In this document: positions 17,017-25,791 of the stretch, in pieces
Layout: each line of letters starts with the position of its first letter
How positions within the stretch are numbered: the stretch's first letter is position 1
From: Streptomyces rishiriensis
GTDB taxonomy: Bacteria > Actinomycetota > Actinomycetes > Streptomycetales > Streptomycetaceae
Length of the DNA stretch: 64,000 nt
Direction: 5' to 3'
NCBI RefSeq assembly: GCF_030815485.1
Contig: NZ_JAUSWV010000002.1
Location: forward strand, 6,882,001 to 6,946,000
Position numbers and translations under genes: made by a program
Notes under the pieces: generated by a model
The model's database searches: none
The model's input: only the letters and a program-made list of their open reading frames with translations
Told to the model about the DNA's origin: nothing

Positions 17017-18510
17017 ATGCGACACCCCCCGCGTTCAGTACTTTTAGCCGTCGCCGGCACGGTCGCCCTCGTTGCGGGTGCCCTGTTGCCGGTCGTCACG
17101 GCGCAGGGAGCCGTGCCCGCGTGCACGGTCGAGTACTCGGTCACCGGTCAGTGGGACGCCGGCTTCCAGGGCGCCGTGAAGATCACCAACAATGCGACGG
17201 CCCTGAGCAGTTGGAGCCTCACCTTCGACTTCGCGGACGGCCAGAAGGTCACCCAGGGCTGGAGCGCCAAGTGGTCCCAGTCCGGCACCACCGTCACCGC
17301 CGCGAACGAGAGCTGGAACGGCTCCCTGGGCACCGGCGCAAGCACGAGCGCGGGCTTCATCGCCTCCAGCTCGAGGACGAACGCCGCGCCGACCACGTTC
17401 AAGCTCAACGGCACGACCTGCAACGTCGACACCGAACCGACCCCCACGCCCACCCCCACGACACCACCCACGACGGACCCGCCGGACACCGGTGACGAGC
17501 CGCCCGCGCTGCACGTGCTGGGCAACAAGCTCGTGGACGCCGACGGAGACACCCGCCGGCTGCTCGGCGTGAACCGCTCCGGTGGCGAGTTCATGTGTGT
17601 ACAGGGGCGCGGCATCTGGGACGGGCCGGTCGACGACGCCGCCGTCCGGGCGATCGCCGACTGGAGCGTCGACACCGTACGCATCCCGCTCAACGAGGAG
17701 TGCTGGCTGGGCCTTTCGAACATCCAATCCGCCTACGGCGGCAGCAACTACGTCAACGCCGTCAAGGACCTGGTGGCCCGCGTCGAGGCGCACGGCATGA
17801 CGCCGATCGTCGAACTGCACTGGACCTACGGTCAGTACACGGGCAATTCGGCGGGCTGCTCGGATGTGCACGCCAGCTGCCAGAAGCCGATGCCCGACAT
17901 GCAGTACACCCCGTCGTTCTGGACCTCGGTGGCCAACACCTTCAAGAACGACCAGGCCGTCGTCTTCGACCTGTTCAACGAGCCCTACCCGGACCGCGCC
18001 ACCTCCACGGCCACCCAGGCCTGGCAGTGCTGGCGGGACGGCGGCACGTGTCCCGGCATCGGGTACGAGGTCGCCGGTATGCAGGATCTCGTCGACTCCG
18101 TACGGGCGACCGGCGCCAGGAACGTGATCCTGGCCGGCGGGCTCGCGTACTCCAACGACCTGAGCCAGTGGCTGACGTACCGGCCCAACGACCCCACCGG
18201 CAATCTCGCCGCCGCGTACCACGTCTACAACTTCAACACCTGCGCGAACGAGAGCTGCTGGAACTCCACCCTCGCCCCCGTGGCGGCCCAGGTTCCGCTG
18301 GTGGCCGGGGAGATCGGGGAGAACACCTGCTCGCACGGTTTCGTCGATCAGGTCATGAAGTGGTTCGACGACCGCGGTCTGTCGTACCTGGGCTGGACCT
18401 GGAACACCTGGGACTGCTCCACCGGTCCGTCCCTGATCTCCGGTTACGACGGGACGCCGACGGCGTACGGCGTCGGCCTGCGCGACCATCTGCGCGCACT
18501 CGACGGATAG
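17017..18510 (+). CDS. Secreted GH5 endoglucanase with N-terminal CBM2
   Basis: The 497-residue enzyme hydrolyses internal beta-1,4-glucan bonds. Start ATG 17017 has CAAGGAG at 17004-17010. A signal peptide (residues 1-30, TAQG) is followed by CBM2 (about 35-136, bounded by Cys36 and Cys135), a Pro-Thr linker (141-155) and the GH5 TIM barrel (about 165-495). The acid/base is Glu322 in DLFNEPYPD and the nucleophile Glu432 in VAGEIGENT; VELHW holds the conserved strand-4 His. It is divergent from GH48 with a CebR-like box between them. GH6 follows 192 bp downstream in the same direction. Confidence 0.95.
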   Translation: MRHPPRSVLLAVAGTVALVAGALLPVVTAQGAVPACTVEYSVTGQWDAGFQGAVKITNNATALSSWSLTFDFADGQKVTQGWSAKWSQSGTTVTAANESWNGSLGTGASTSAGFIASSSRTNAAPTTFKLNGTTCNVDTEPTPTPTPTTPPTTDPPDTGDEPPALHVLGNKLVDADGDTRRLLGVNRSGGEFMCVQGRGIWDGPVDDAAVRAIADWSVDTVRIPLNEECWLGLSNIQSAYGGSNYVNAVKDLVARVEAHGMTPIVELHWTYGQYTGNSAGCSDVHASCQKPMPDMQYTPSFWTSVANTFKNDQAVVFDLFNEPYPDRATSTATQAWQCWRDGGTCPGIGYEVAGMQDLVDSVRATGARNVILAGGLAYSNDLSQWLTYRPNDPTGNLAAAYHVYNFNTCANESCWNSTLAPVAAQVPLVAGEIGENTCSHGFVDQVMKWFDDRGLSYLGWTWNTWDCSTGPSLISGYDGTPTAYGVGLRDHLRALDG

Positions 18511-18524
18511 GCGCCACCGCACCG

Positions 18525-18602
18525 TTCGCCCGACCGACTCGCCCGACCGATTCGCCCGACCGATCCGTCCGACCGATCAGCCCGATCGATCCACCGGCCC
18601 GA
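18525..18602. repeat. 13-bp tandem repeat, six units
   Basis: Six consecutive 13-bp units (TTCGCCCGACCGA, CTCGCCCGACCGA, TTCGCCCGACCGA, TCCGTCCGACCGA, TCAGCCCGATCGA, TCCACCGGCCCGA) lie directly after the GH5 stop. No coding role is visible. They fill much of the 192-bp GH5-GH6 gap. Confidence 0.8.
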
Positions 18603-18702
18603 TCGGCGGGGCACCGACCCGGGCCGTTCGACCACCACCGACGGTCCGACAGAACCACCGAGGAAACGGACACCACCCGCAACCGAGAAGGAACCCGCAC
18701 TC

Positions 18703-20439
18703 ATGAGCCGTAGCAGAACAGCGGTACTCGCCGCGCTGGCGCTGGTCGCCGGCGCCTCCGGGACGGCGCTCGCCGTCGTGCCCGGTGATCCGGGCATCGC
18801 CGCCATCCCGTGCAGCGTCGACTACAAAGTGCAGAACGACTGGGGCAGCGGCTTCACCGCCGCCGTCACCGTCACCAACAACTCCGCCGCCAAGTCGAGT
18901 TGGGCGGTGAAGTGGGCGTACGCCGGCAGCCAGAAGGTCACCAACGGGTGGAACGCGAAGATCACCCAGTCCGGTACGGCCGTCACCGCCGGCAACGAGA
19001 CCTACAACGGAACGCTGGCGACCGGCGGTTCGGTCAGCTTCGGTTTCCAGGGCACCTACAGCGGCACCAACGCCGTTCCCGCGACGTTCACCCTTGACGG
19101 CGTGACCTGCAACGTCGACAGCGGGACCGGCGGCCCCACCGATCCCGGTCCGACCGACCCCGGCCCGACGGACCCCGGCACCCCGTCCACCAAGGTCGAC
19201 AACCCCTACTCCGGCGCCAAGGTGTACGTGAACCCCGAATGGTCGGCGAAGGCCGCCGCCGAGACGGGCGGCAGCCGCATCTCCAACCAGCCCACCGGCG
19301 TCTGGCTGGACCGCATCGCCGCCATCAACGGAGTGAACGGCGGCATGGGCCTGCGCGCCCACCTGGACGCGGCTCTCGCCCAGAAGGGCAGCGGTGAGGA
19401 AGTCGTCCAGCTGGTCGTCTACGACCTCCCCGGACGTGACTGCGCGGCACTCGCCTCCAACGGCGAGCTCGGCCCGACGGAGATCGACAAGTACAAGACG
19501 CAGTTCATCGACCCGATCGCGACGATCCTCGCCGACAGCAAGTACGCCGGCCTGCGGATCGTCACCACCATCGAGATCGACTCGCTGCCCAACCTGGTCA
19601 CCAACACCGGCAGCCGGGCCACCGCCACCCCGGCCTGCGACACCATGAAGGCCAACGGCAACTACGTGAAGGGCGTCGGCTACGCGCTGAACAAGCTCGG
19701 CGCCATCCCCAACGTCTACAACTACATCGACGCCGGTCACCACGGCTGGCTCGGCTGGGACGACAACTTCGCCCCCTCCGCCCAGCTCTTCTACCAGGCG
19801 GCCACCGCCGAGGGCGCGACCGTCGACGACGTCCACGGCTTCATCACCAACACGGCGAACTACAGCGCTCTGAAGGAGAACAACTTCACCATCAACGACT
19901 CCGTGGCCGGCAAGTCGGTCCGCGAGTCCAAGTGGGTGGACTGGAACCGGTACGTCGACGAGCAGTCGTACGCCCAGGCCTTCCGTAACCAGCTGGTGAC
20001 GGCGGGCTTCCGGTCGAACATCGGCATGCTGATCGACACCTCCCGCAACGGCTGGGGCGGCGCCGCCCGGCCCACCGGACCGGGTGCCACGACCAGCGTG
20101 GACACCTACGTCGACGGCGGCCGCTACGACCGCCGCTTCAACACCGGCAACTGGTGCAACCAGTCCGGCGCCGGCCTCGGCGAGCGCCCGCAGGCGGCTC
20201 CGGCCGCCGGGATCGACGCGTACGTGTGGATGAAGCCGCCGGGTGAGTCCGACGGCTCCAGCTCCGCCATCGCGAACGACGAGGGCAAGGGCTTCGACCG
20301 GATGTGCGACCCGACGTACACGGGCAACCCCCGCAACAACAACAACCTGTCGGGCGCCCTGCCGAACGCGCCGCTGTCCGGGCACTGGTTCTCGGCCCAG
20401 TTCCAGCAGCTGATGCAGAACGCGTACCCGCCGCTGTAG
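18703..20439 (+). CDS. Secreted GH6 cellobiohydrolase with N-terminal CBM2
   Basis: The 578-residue enzyme is a non-reducing-end exocellulase that complements GH48. Start ATG 18703 follows GAGAAGGAA. A signal peptide (about residues 1-34) is followed by CBM2 (Cys37-Cys136), a linker of GPTDP repeats (144-160) and the GH6 barrel (165-578). The catalytic acid is Asp246 in VVYDLPGRDCAA. The NxxxYxDAGHHGW-like segment (NVYNYIDAGHHGWLGW) and DTSRNGWGG are GH6 hallmarks. It may be read through from GH5. Two strong hairpins follow the stop. With GH48, GH5 and GH74 it makes a nearly complete cellulose and xyloglucan set. Confidence 0.96.
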   Translation: MSRSRTAVLAALALVAGASGTALAVVPGDPGIAAIPCSVDYKVQNDWGSGFTAAVTVTNNSAAKSSWAVKWAYAGSQKVTNGWNAKITQSGTAVTAGNETYNGTLATGGSVSFGFQGTYSGTNAVPATFTLDGVTCNVDSGTGGPTDPGPTDPGPTDPGTPSTKVDNPYSGAKVYVNPEWSAKAAAETGGSRISNQPTGVWLDRIAAINGVNGGMGLRAHLDAALAQKGSGEEVVQLVVYDLPGRDCAALASNGELGPTEIDKYKTQFIDPIATILADSKYAGLRIVTTIEIDSLPNLVTNTGSRATATPACDTMKANGNYVKGVGYALNKLGAIPNVYNYIDAGHHGWLGWDDNFAPSAQLFYQAATAEGATVDDVHGFITNTANYSALKENNFTINDSVAGKSVRESKWVDWNRYVDEQSYAQAFRNQLVTAGFRSNIGMLIDTSRNGWGGAARPTGPGATTSVDTYVDGGRYDRRFNTGNWCNQSGAGLGERPQAAPAAGIDAYVWMKPPGESDGSSSAIANDEGKGFDRMCDPTYTGNPRNNNNLSGALPNAPLSGHWFSAQFQQLMQNAYPPL

Positions 20440-20522
20440 GGCGGGGGGCCGGCGCGGCAGGCCGGTGACCCGTGGGCCGGCCGCCGGTCGGTCCGCGGGC
20501 AAGTGAGGTGAGACGCCGCTGA

Positions 20523-20571
20523 GCCGTCGGGGTCGGTGGTCGGCCTTCCGGGGCGGACCGGCCCCGACGGC
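20523..20571. terminator. Hairpin downstream of GH6 (first)
   Basis: Arms GCCGTCGGGG (20523-20532) and CCCCGACGGC (20562-20571) with a GC-rich loop. The 20440-20748 gap contains no gene that I can support; it holds two hairpins and then the promoter region of the methyltransferase. Confidence 0.55.
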
Positions 20572-20595
20572 CGCGGACCCCACCGGTGAGCAGTT

Positions 20596-20636
20596 CCTGT
20601 CCGGTCGCTCCAGCACGTCGGGAGCGACCGGACAGG
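20596..20636. terminator. Hairpin downstream of GH6 (second), 16-bp perfect stem
   Basis: Arms at 20596-20611 (CCTGTCCGGTCGCTCC) and 20621-20636 with a 9-nt loop. This is a strong factor-independent-like terminator without a U-tract, as usual in streptomycetes. Confidence 0.75.
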
Positions 20637-20748
20637 CGCGATCCGGCTTGCCGTCGGCATGCCGCCTTTTGCCGCACCGGCAACAAAGGTGGCCCCGGAC
20701 CGGAGCGTCGGCGCACGCTGACGGCACACCGGACGAGAGGCTGACACC

Positions 20749-21708
20749 ATGGCGCACCACCCGCACGCATCGCACGGCGACCAGCAGGCCCCGGGCCGGA
20801 GCCACGTCCCCGGCCCTGCGCAGGGGCACGGGCTCGGGCATGGGCATGGTCACGGCACCGACACCGACATCGACTGGGCCGAGATGGCCCCGCACCTCGA
20901 AGCCCAGGCGGAACTGTTCACGCCCCTGTACGAGCGCGCCCTGTCCTGGCTGGGGAAGGAGGTGACCGAGCCCGGGCTGATCGTGGACGTGGGCAGTGGT
21001 CCCGGGGTCGTCTCCTGTCTGCTCGCCGAGACCTTCCCCGGTGCGCGGGTCACGGCGGTCGACGGTTCGGCTCCGCTGCTGGAGCGGGCCCGGCGGCGGG
21101 CCGACCGGCTCGGGTACGGCGATCGTTTCGACATCCTGGCCGGTGAACTCCCCGACGTCCTGGACGAGTTGGAATACCCGGCCGATCTGCTGTGGGCCGG
21201 CCGCAGTCTGCACCACCTGGGTGACCAGCGGGCGGCCCTGGCCGCCTTCGCGGACTGCCTCGCGCCCGGCGGCACGCTGGCGGTCATGGAGGGCGGTCTG
21301 CCCGCCCGGTTCCTGCCGCGAGACCTCGGCTTCGGCCGGCCCGGCCTGGAGGCACGGCTCGACGCGCTGCAGGAGGAGTGGTTCGCGCGGATGAGGGCCG
21401 ACCTGCCCGGCTCCGTCGAGGAGGCCGAGGACTGGGCGGCACTGCTCGGCGCGGCCGGTCTGCAGCGCGCCCGATCCCGCAGCTTCCTGCTCGATCTGCC
21501 CGCGCCCGCCTCCGACCGGGCCCGCGCCTATGTCGCCGCGTTCCTGTCGCGGCTGCGGGAGGTCTTCGGCGACACCCTCGACGCCGACGACCGGGCGACG
21601 CTCGACCGGCTGCTCGACCCGGGGGACGAGGCGGGCGTGCACCGCAGGGCGGACGTGTTCGTCCTCGCGGCGCACACCGTGCACACGGCGGTGAAGCCGA
21701 TCCGGTAG
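20749..21708 (+). CDS. Class I SAM-dependent methyltransferase with His-rich N-terminus
   Basis: The 319-residue protein starts MAHHPHASHG, and residues 1-38 are rich in His and Gly (LGHGHGHG), a possible metal-binding or flexible tail. The Rossmann domain follows, with motif I LIVDVGSGPGVVSCLLAE (about residue 77), motif II VTAVDGSAPLLERAR, and CLAPGGTLAVMEGGL after strand 5. The C-terminal helical part is typical of Methyltransf_12/25-like enzymes. The substrate is unknown. It stands alone between the GH6 terminators and the SDR gene. Confidence 0.85.
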   Translation: MAHHPHASHGDQQAPGRSHVPGPAQGHGLGHGHGHGTDTDIDWAEMAPHLEAQAELFTPLYERALSWLGKEVTEPGLIVDVGSGPGVVSCLLAETFPGARVTAVDGSAPLLERARRRADRLGYGDRFDILAGELPDVLDELEYPADLLWAGRSLHHLGDQRAALAAFADCLAPGGTLAVMEGGLPARFLPRDLGFGRPGLEARLDALQEEWFARMRADLPGSVEEAEDWAALLGAAGLQRARSRSFLLDLPAPASDRARAYVAAFLSRLREVFGDTLDADDRATLDRLLDPGDEAGVHRRADVFVLAAHTVHTAVKPIR

Positions 21709-21744
21709 ACGGACCGGCCTGCCGAGTCACCCCGCTCGGGCTTG

Positions 21745-21764
21745 ACTTGGAGAGCGCTCCAAGT
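21745..21764. promoter_or_regulatory. LacI-like inverted repeat upstream of the SDR gene
   Basis: Arms ACTTGGAG (21745-21752) and CTCCAAGT (21757-21764) with a 4-bp AGCG spacer. The sequence resembles LacI-family sugar operators but differs from the CebR box. It lies about 100 bp upstream of the SDR start, and no LacI regulator gene is in the window. Confidence 0.55.
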
Positions 21765-21861
21765 GATGGACTGCGGGCCGCGCGTCACGCACGTCGAGCA
21801 GCGAGCAACGCAGTCGGCGTTGCGCGGCCGACGCGCGCGGCCGACGCATGGGGGGCACAAC

Positions 21862-22581
21862 ATGAGCAACGTACCGGGCAGTTCGCGATCCCCGGTCGCA
21901 CTGATCACCGGCGGCGGCAGCGGCATCGGCGCCGCTGTCGCGCGGCAGCTGCTGGACGCCGGCCACCGGGTCACGGTCACCGGTCGCGGCGAGGAGCGGC
22001 TGCGCGCCTTCGCCGCGGAACTCGGCGAGCCCGAGGGGCTGCTGACAGTGGTCGGGAACGCGGCCGACTACGACAGCGTGCGGTCGGCGGTCGACCGTAC
22101 GCTCGAGGCATACGGTCGACTGGACACCGTCGTCGCCAATGCGGGGAGCGCCACCCACGACTCGGTCGCCGAGGGCGACCCGGCCGGGTGGACCGACATG
22201 GTCCTCACGAACGTGCTCGGTCCCGCGCTTCTCGTCCGGGCGTCGATCGAGGCGCTCAGGGAGACCCGTGGCCGGATCGTGCTGGTCGGCAGTGTCGCCG
22301 GCTTCGTGCCCACCCCGGGCAACGTCTACGGGGCGACGAAGTGGGCGGTGACCGGGCTCGCGGAGAACACCCGCCGCCAGGTCACCGAGTGGGGTGTCGG
22401 CGTGACGCTGATCGCTCCCGGCCGGGTGGAGACCCCGTTCTGGGACAGCTACGGAAGCCTGCCGCCCGGGCATCTGCTGACCGCCGGCCAGATCGCCGAC
22501 TCCGTCGTGTGGGCCATCGGGCAGCCGGCCGGCGTCGACATCAACACCGTCGTCGTACGGCCGATCGGGCAGCCCAACTGA
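21862..22581 (+). CDS. Short-chain dehydrogenase/reductase
   Basis: The 239-residue classical SDR starts at ATG 21862 (MSNVPGSSRSPVALITGGGS). It has the cofactor motif TGGGSGIG near residue 17, the NAG motif (VVANAGSATHD), catalytic Ser in VLVGSVAGFVP, and the YGATK Tyr-Lys pair. VTGRGEE after strand 2 suggests NADP preference. Its substrate is unknown; the family includes many alcohol and sugar oxidoreductases. It ends 12 bp before a very strong bidirectional hairpin. Confidence 0.9.
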   Translation: MSNVPGSSRSPVALITGGGSGIGAAVARQLLDAGHRVTVTGRGEERLRAFAAELGEPEGLLTVVGNAADYDSVRSAVDRTLEAYGRLDTVVANAGSATHDSVAEGDPAGWTDMVLTNVLGPALLVRASIEALRETRGRIVLVGSVAGFVPTPGNVYGATKWAVTGLAENTRRQVTEWGVGVTLIAPGRVETPFWDSYGSLPPGHLLTAGQIADSVVWAIGQPAGVDINTVVVRPIGQPN

Positions 22582-22592
22582 CGAGCCCGCCG

Positions 22593-22636
22593 ACGCGTCG
22601 AGGGCGCCCCCCGCTCGGGGGGCGCCCTCGACGCGT
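22593..22636. terminator. 21-bp perfect-stem bidirectional terminator
   Basis: Arms 22593-22613 and 22616-22636 pair perfectly, leaving only 2 nt at the tip. The core is GGGCGCCCCCCG. It sits between convergent stops of the SDR (22581) and the aldo/keto reductase (22648). Confidence 0.9.
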
Positions 22637-22647
22637 GCGAGAAAAGC

Positions 22648-23484
22648 TCAGCCGACGTCGAACGTCGCCGGGTCCGGACCGATGCGCCGGTCCTCGTTGA
22701 GGGCGCTGATCGCCGCCAGGTCCTCGGTGTCCAGATCGAAGTCGAACACGTCGATGTTCTCCTTGATCCGCGACGGCGTCACGGACTTGGGGATCACGAC
22801 GTTGCCGAGCTGGAGGTGCCAGCGCAGTACGACCTGTGCCGGGGTGCGTTCGTGCTTCCGGGCGATGGCCACGATCGCCGGGACCTCGAGGAGGCCCTTG
22901 CCCTGGCCGAGCGGCGACCAGGCCTCGGTGGCGATGCCGTGCTCGGCGTGGAACTCGCGCGAGGCGTGCTGCTGCAGGTGCGGGTGCAGCTCGATCTGGT
23001 TGACGGCCGGGACGACCGACGTCTCGCCGGTCAGCCGCTCCAGGTGCTCCGGCAGGAAGTTGGACACGCCGATGGCCCGCACCCGGCCGTCCGCCAGGAG
23101 CTTCTCGAACGCCTTGTACGTGTCCACGTAACCGTCGCGGGAGGGCAGCGGCCAGTGGATGAGGTACAGGTCCAGGTAGTCCAGACCGAGCTTCTCCAGC
23201 GAGGTGTCGAACGCGCGGAGCGTCGAGTCGTATCCCTGGTCGCTGTTCCAGAGCTTGGTGGTGACGAAGATGTCGCTGCGGGGCACGCCGGAGGAGGTGA
23301 TGGCCTTGCCGGTGCCCTCCTCGTTGCCGTAGATCGCCGCTGTGTCGATGCTGCGGTACCCGGCCTCCAGCGCGGTGGAGACCGCCTGCTCCGCCTCGTC
23401 GTCCGGCACCTGCCAGACACCGAAGCCCAGCTGGGGCATCTCCACGCCGTTGTTGAGGATGATCGGGGGGACCTTGCTGCTCAC
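22648..23484 (-). CDS. Aldo/keto reductase (2,5-diketo-D-gluconate reductase-like)
   Basis: The 278-residue protein has the full-length AKR fold. The catalytic tetrad is visible: Asp and Tyr in SIDTAAIYGNEEG, Lys in FVTTKLWN, and His in DLYLIHWPLP. The NADPH-binding end is seen in VVIPKSVTPSRIKEN. The first residues MSSKVPPIILNNGVEMPQLGFGVWQ are typical of the actinobacterial AKR5-like group, which reduces keto sugars and assorted aldehydes. It is monocistronic between the strong terminator and the fadD-type gene. Confidence 0.92.
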   Translation of the reverse strand: MSSKVPPIILNNGVEMPQLGFGVWQVPDDEAEQAVSTALEAGYRSIDTAAIYGNEEGTGKAITSSGVPRSDIFVTTKLWNSDQGYDSTLRAFDTSLEKLGLDYLDLYLIHWPLPSRDGYVDTYKAFEKLLADGRVRAIGVSNFLPEHLERLTGETSVVPAVNQIELHPHLQQHASREFHAEHGIATEAWSPLGQGKGLLEVPAIVAIARKHERTPAQVVLRWHLQLGNVVIPKSVTPSRIKENIDVFDFDLDTEDLAAISALNEDRRIGPDPATFDVG

Positions 23485-23677
23485 GAGCTCTTGATCCTTC
23501 GGTTGTCCGTCAAAGTGGTACTCCCATCGTCAACGATCACGGCGAGTGATGCATTCCTGACCCCGGAATTCGTCCCGGAAGTCTGCCCGGGGAGTCCGCA
23601 TCGGGGCCCGCCGCGGGGCTCTGGGGAAACGTGTTCCTCGAGCCGCCGCCGGAAAACTCCGGAAACCTCATGAGCGT

Positions 23678-25504
23678 TCATGACCGGTACAGCGCGTCGA
23701 CCTCGTTCGCGTAAGCGTTTTCGATGGCCTTGCGCTTCAGTTTCAGCGACGGGGTCAGCAGCCCGTGCTCCTCGGTGAAGGGCTGCGCGAGGATGCGGAA
23801 GGTGCGGATCGACTCGGCCTTCGAGACCAGCGTGTTGGCCGCTACGACGGATCGGCGCACCTCCGCCTCCAGATCCGGGTCGCTCACCAGCTCGACCGGC
23901 GTCAGCTGCGGCTTGCCGCGCATCTGGAGCCAGTGCTCGACGGCCTCCTGGTCCAGGGTGACCAGGGCGGCGACGAACGGCCGGTCGTTGCCGACGACGA
24001 TGCACTGGTTGACCAGCGGATGATCACGTACCCGCTCCTCCAGCAGCCCCGGCGAGACGCTCTTGCCGCCGGAGGTCACCAGGATCTCCTTCTTGCGGCC
24101 GGTAATGGTGAGGTAACCGTCTTCGTCGAGTGATCCCAGGTCACCGGTGGCCAGCCAGCCGTCGTGCAGGGTCTCGTCGGTGGCCTTGGGATTGTTGAGA
24201 TAGCCCTGGAACACGTTCGCGCCGCGCAGCCAGATCTCGCCGTCGTCCGCGATGTGCACGGTCATACCGGGGATCGCCTGGCCGACCGTGCCGTACCTGG
24301 TGCGTCCGGGCGGGTTGGCCGTCGCGGCCGCCGTCGTCTCGGTCAGGCCGTAGCCCTCGTAGATCTGCACGCCCGCGCCGGCGAAGAACAGGCCGAGCCT
24401 GCGGTCCATGGCCGAGCCGCCGGACATGGCGTGCCGCACCCGGCCGCCCATCGCCGCGCGCACCTTGGAGTAGACGAGCTTGTCGAAGAACTGGTGCTGC
24501 ATACGCAGTCCCGCCGAAGGGCCCGGCCCGGTGCCCCACGCCTTCGCCTCGATCGCCTCGGCGTAGTTCACGGCCACGTCGACGGCCTTCTCGAACGGTC
24601 CCGCCCTGCCCTCCCGCTCCGCCTTGCGGCGGGCCGCGTTGAAGACCTTCTCGAAGATGTACGGCACGGCCAGGAAGAACGAAGGTCTGAAAGCGGCCAG
24701 GTCGGGGAGCAGGGCGGCCGCGTGCAGCTGGGGCTGGTGGCCGAAGCGGACCTTGCCGCGGATCGCGGCGATCTGCACCATCCGCCCGAAGACGTGCGCG
24801 AGCGGCAGGAACAGCAGCGTCGCCGCCTCGTCGCCCTTCTTGGAGTGGAACACCGGCTCCCAGCGCTCGATGACGGTGTCCGCCTCGAACATGAAGTTGC
24901 CGTGCGAGATGACGCAGCCCTTGGGCCGGCCGGTGGTACCCGAGGTGTAGATGATCGTCGCGGTCGAGTCGGGGGTGACCGCTTCCCGGTGCCGGTGCAC
25001 CATGTCGTCCTCGATGGCCGCGCCGGCGTCGTACAGCTCCTGCACGCAGCCCGAGTCCAGCTGCCACAGCTGCCGCAGCCGGGGCAGGCGGTCGATGACG
25101 GTGGCGATCGTCATCGCGTGGTCCTCGTGTTCGACGATCGCGGCCGTGCACTCGGCGTCGTAGAGCATCCAGAAGCACTGTTCGGCCGAGGAGGTCGAGT
25201 AGACCGGTACCACCTGGGCGCCGATCGTCCACAGGGCGAAGTCGAAGAGCGTCCACTCGTAGCGGGTGCGGGACATGATCGCGACGCGGTCGCCGAAGCG
25301 GATGCCCCGCGCCAGGAGACCCTTGGCAAGCGCGAGGACCTCGTCGCGGAACTCGCCGGCGGTGACGTCCCGCCACTCGCCCGCCTCGTCCTTGCGGCCG
25401 AGAGCCACGTAGTGCGGGTCCTCCTGGGCGTGCCGGAAGACGACGTCGGCCAGACCGCCCACCGGCGGTGCCAACGCCAACGGAGGGTTGGTGAACTCGC
25501 GCAA
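23678..25504 (-). CDS. Long-chain fatty acid-CoA ligase (AMP-forming)
   Basis: The 608-residue protein activates fatty acids to acyl-CoA via acyl-AMP. The P-loop motif TIIYTSGTTGRPKGCVISHGN is near residue 180. Further AMP-binding motifs are YEGYGLTETTAA and GWLATGDLGSLDEDGYLTITGRKKEILVTSGGKSVSP. Start TTG 25504 (MREFTNPPLALAPP) agrees with the conserved N-terminus of Streptomyces FadD15-like enzymes. An upstream ATG at 25524 is out of frame. A long-spaced inverted repeat lies 160-215 bp upstream. Confidence 0.93.
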   Translation of the reverse strand: MREFTNPPLALAPPVGGLADVVFRHAQEDPHYVALGRKDEAGEWRDVTAGEFRDEVLALAKGLLARGIRFGDRVAIMSRTRYEWTLFDFALWTIGAQVVPVYSTSSAEQCFWMLYDAECTAAIVEHEDHAMTIATVIDRLPRLRQLWQLDSGCVQELYDAGAAIEDDMVHRHREAVTPDSTATIIYTSGTTGRPKGCVISHGNFMFEADTVIERWEPVFHSKKGDEAATLLFLPLAHVFGRMVQIAAIRGKVRFGHQPQLHAAALLPDLAAFRPSFFLAVPYIFEKVFNAARRKAEREGRAGPFEKAVDVAVNYAEAIEAKAWGTGPGPSAGLRMQHQFFDKLVYSKVRAAMGGRVRHAMSGGSAMDRRLGLFFAGAGVQIYEGYGLTETTAAATANPPGRTRYGTVGQAIPGMTVHIADDGEIWLRGANVFQGYLNNPKATDETLHDGWLATGDLGSLDEDGYLTITGRKKEILVTSGGKSVSPGLLEERVRDHPLVNQCIVVGNDRPFVAALVTLDQEAVEHWLQMRGKPQLTPVELVSDPDLEAEVRRSVVAANTLVSKAESIRTFRILAQPFTEEHGLLTPSLKLKRKAIENAYANEVDALYRS

Positions 25505-25664
25505 ACCCGCACCCCGCTTCTCATGGCCGCACAGCGCCGTGAAAGCTACCCCACCCGACGGCGGGAGGGGAGGGGGGAGGGAAACGAGCGGCCCGCTCGT
25601 CCGCGCTGGTCAGTGCCGGAAAATGGGCTCACATGGGGAAGGGTCGGACAGAAAAACTGACGGA

Positions 25665-25718
25665 AGAGTAAGTTTCGGCACCGTAATCTCCACCGAATCT
25701 GCCCGTACCGCTTACTCT
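25665..25718. promoter_or_regulatory. Long-spaced inverted repeat AGAGTAAG/CTTACTCT
   Basis: AGAGTAAG (25665-25672) and CTTACTCT (25711-25718) flank a relatively AT-richer segment in the 287-bp gap between the DHA2 exporter stop (25792) and the acyl-CoA ligase start (25504). It could be a pair of operator half-sites for the ligase promoter. No known motif is matched with certainty. Confidence 0.4.
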
Positions 25719-25791
25719 GCCCGCCCTTCCGAGACCCGCCACGGCCCGCCCCGCTCGCCCCCTGCTCCCGGGGCCCGGGGCGGGGGCGCCG

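Noticed and set aside
8065..21684. Very long open frames antisense to or out of phase with the lyase, cellulase and methyltransferase genes (several of 700-1000 codons)
   Set aside because: They mirror genes with clear families and signal peptides. Their compositions are Arg/Gly/Val/Asp-rich without any motif, as expected for shadow frames in GC-rich DNA.
20749..25504. A biosynthetic cluster formed by the methyltransferase, SDR, aldo/keto reductase and acyl-CoA ligase
   Set aside because: Strong terminators and opposite strands separate them, and no scaffold-forming enzyme is present.
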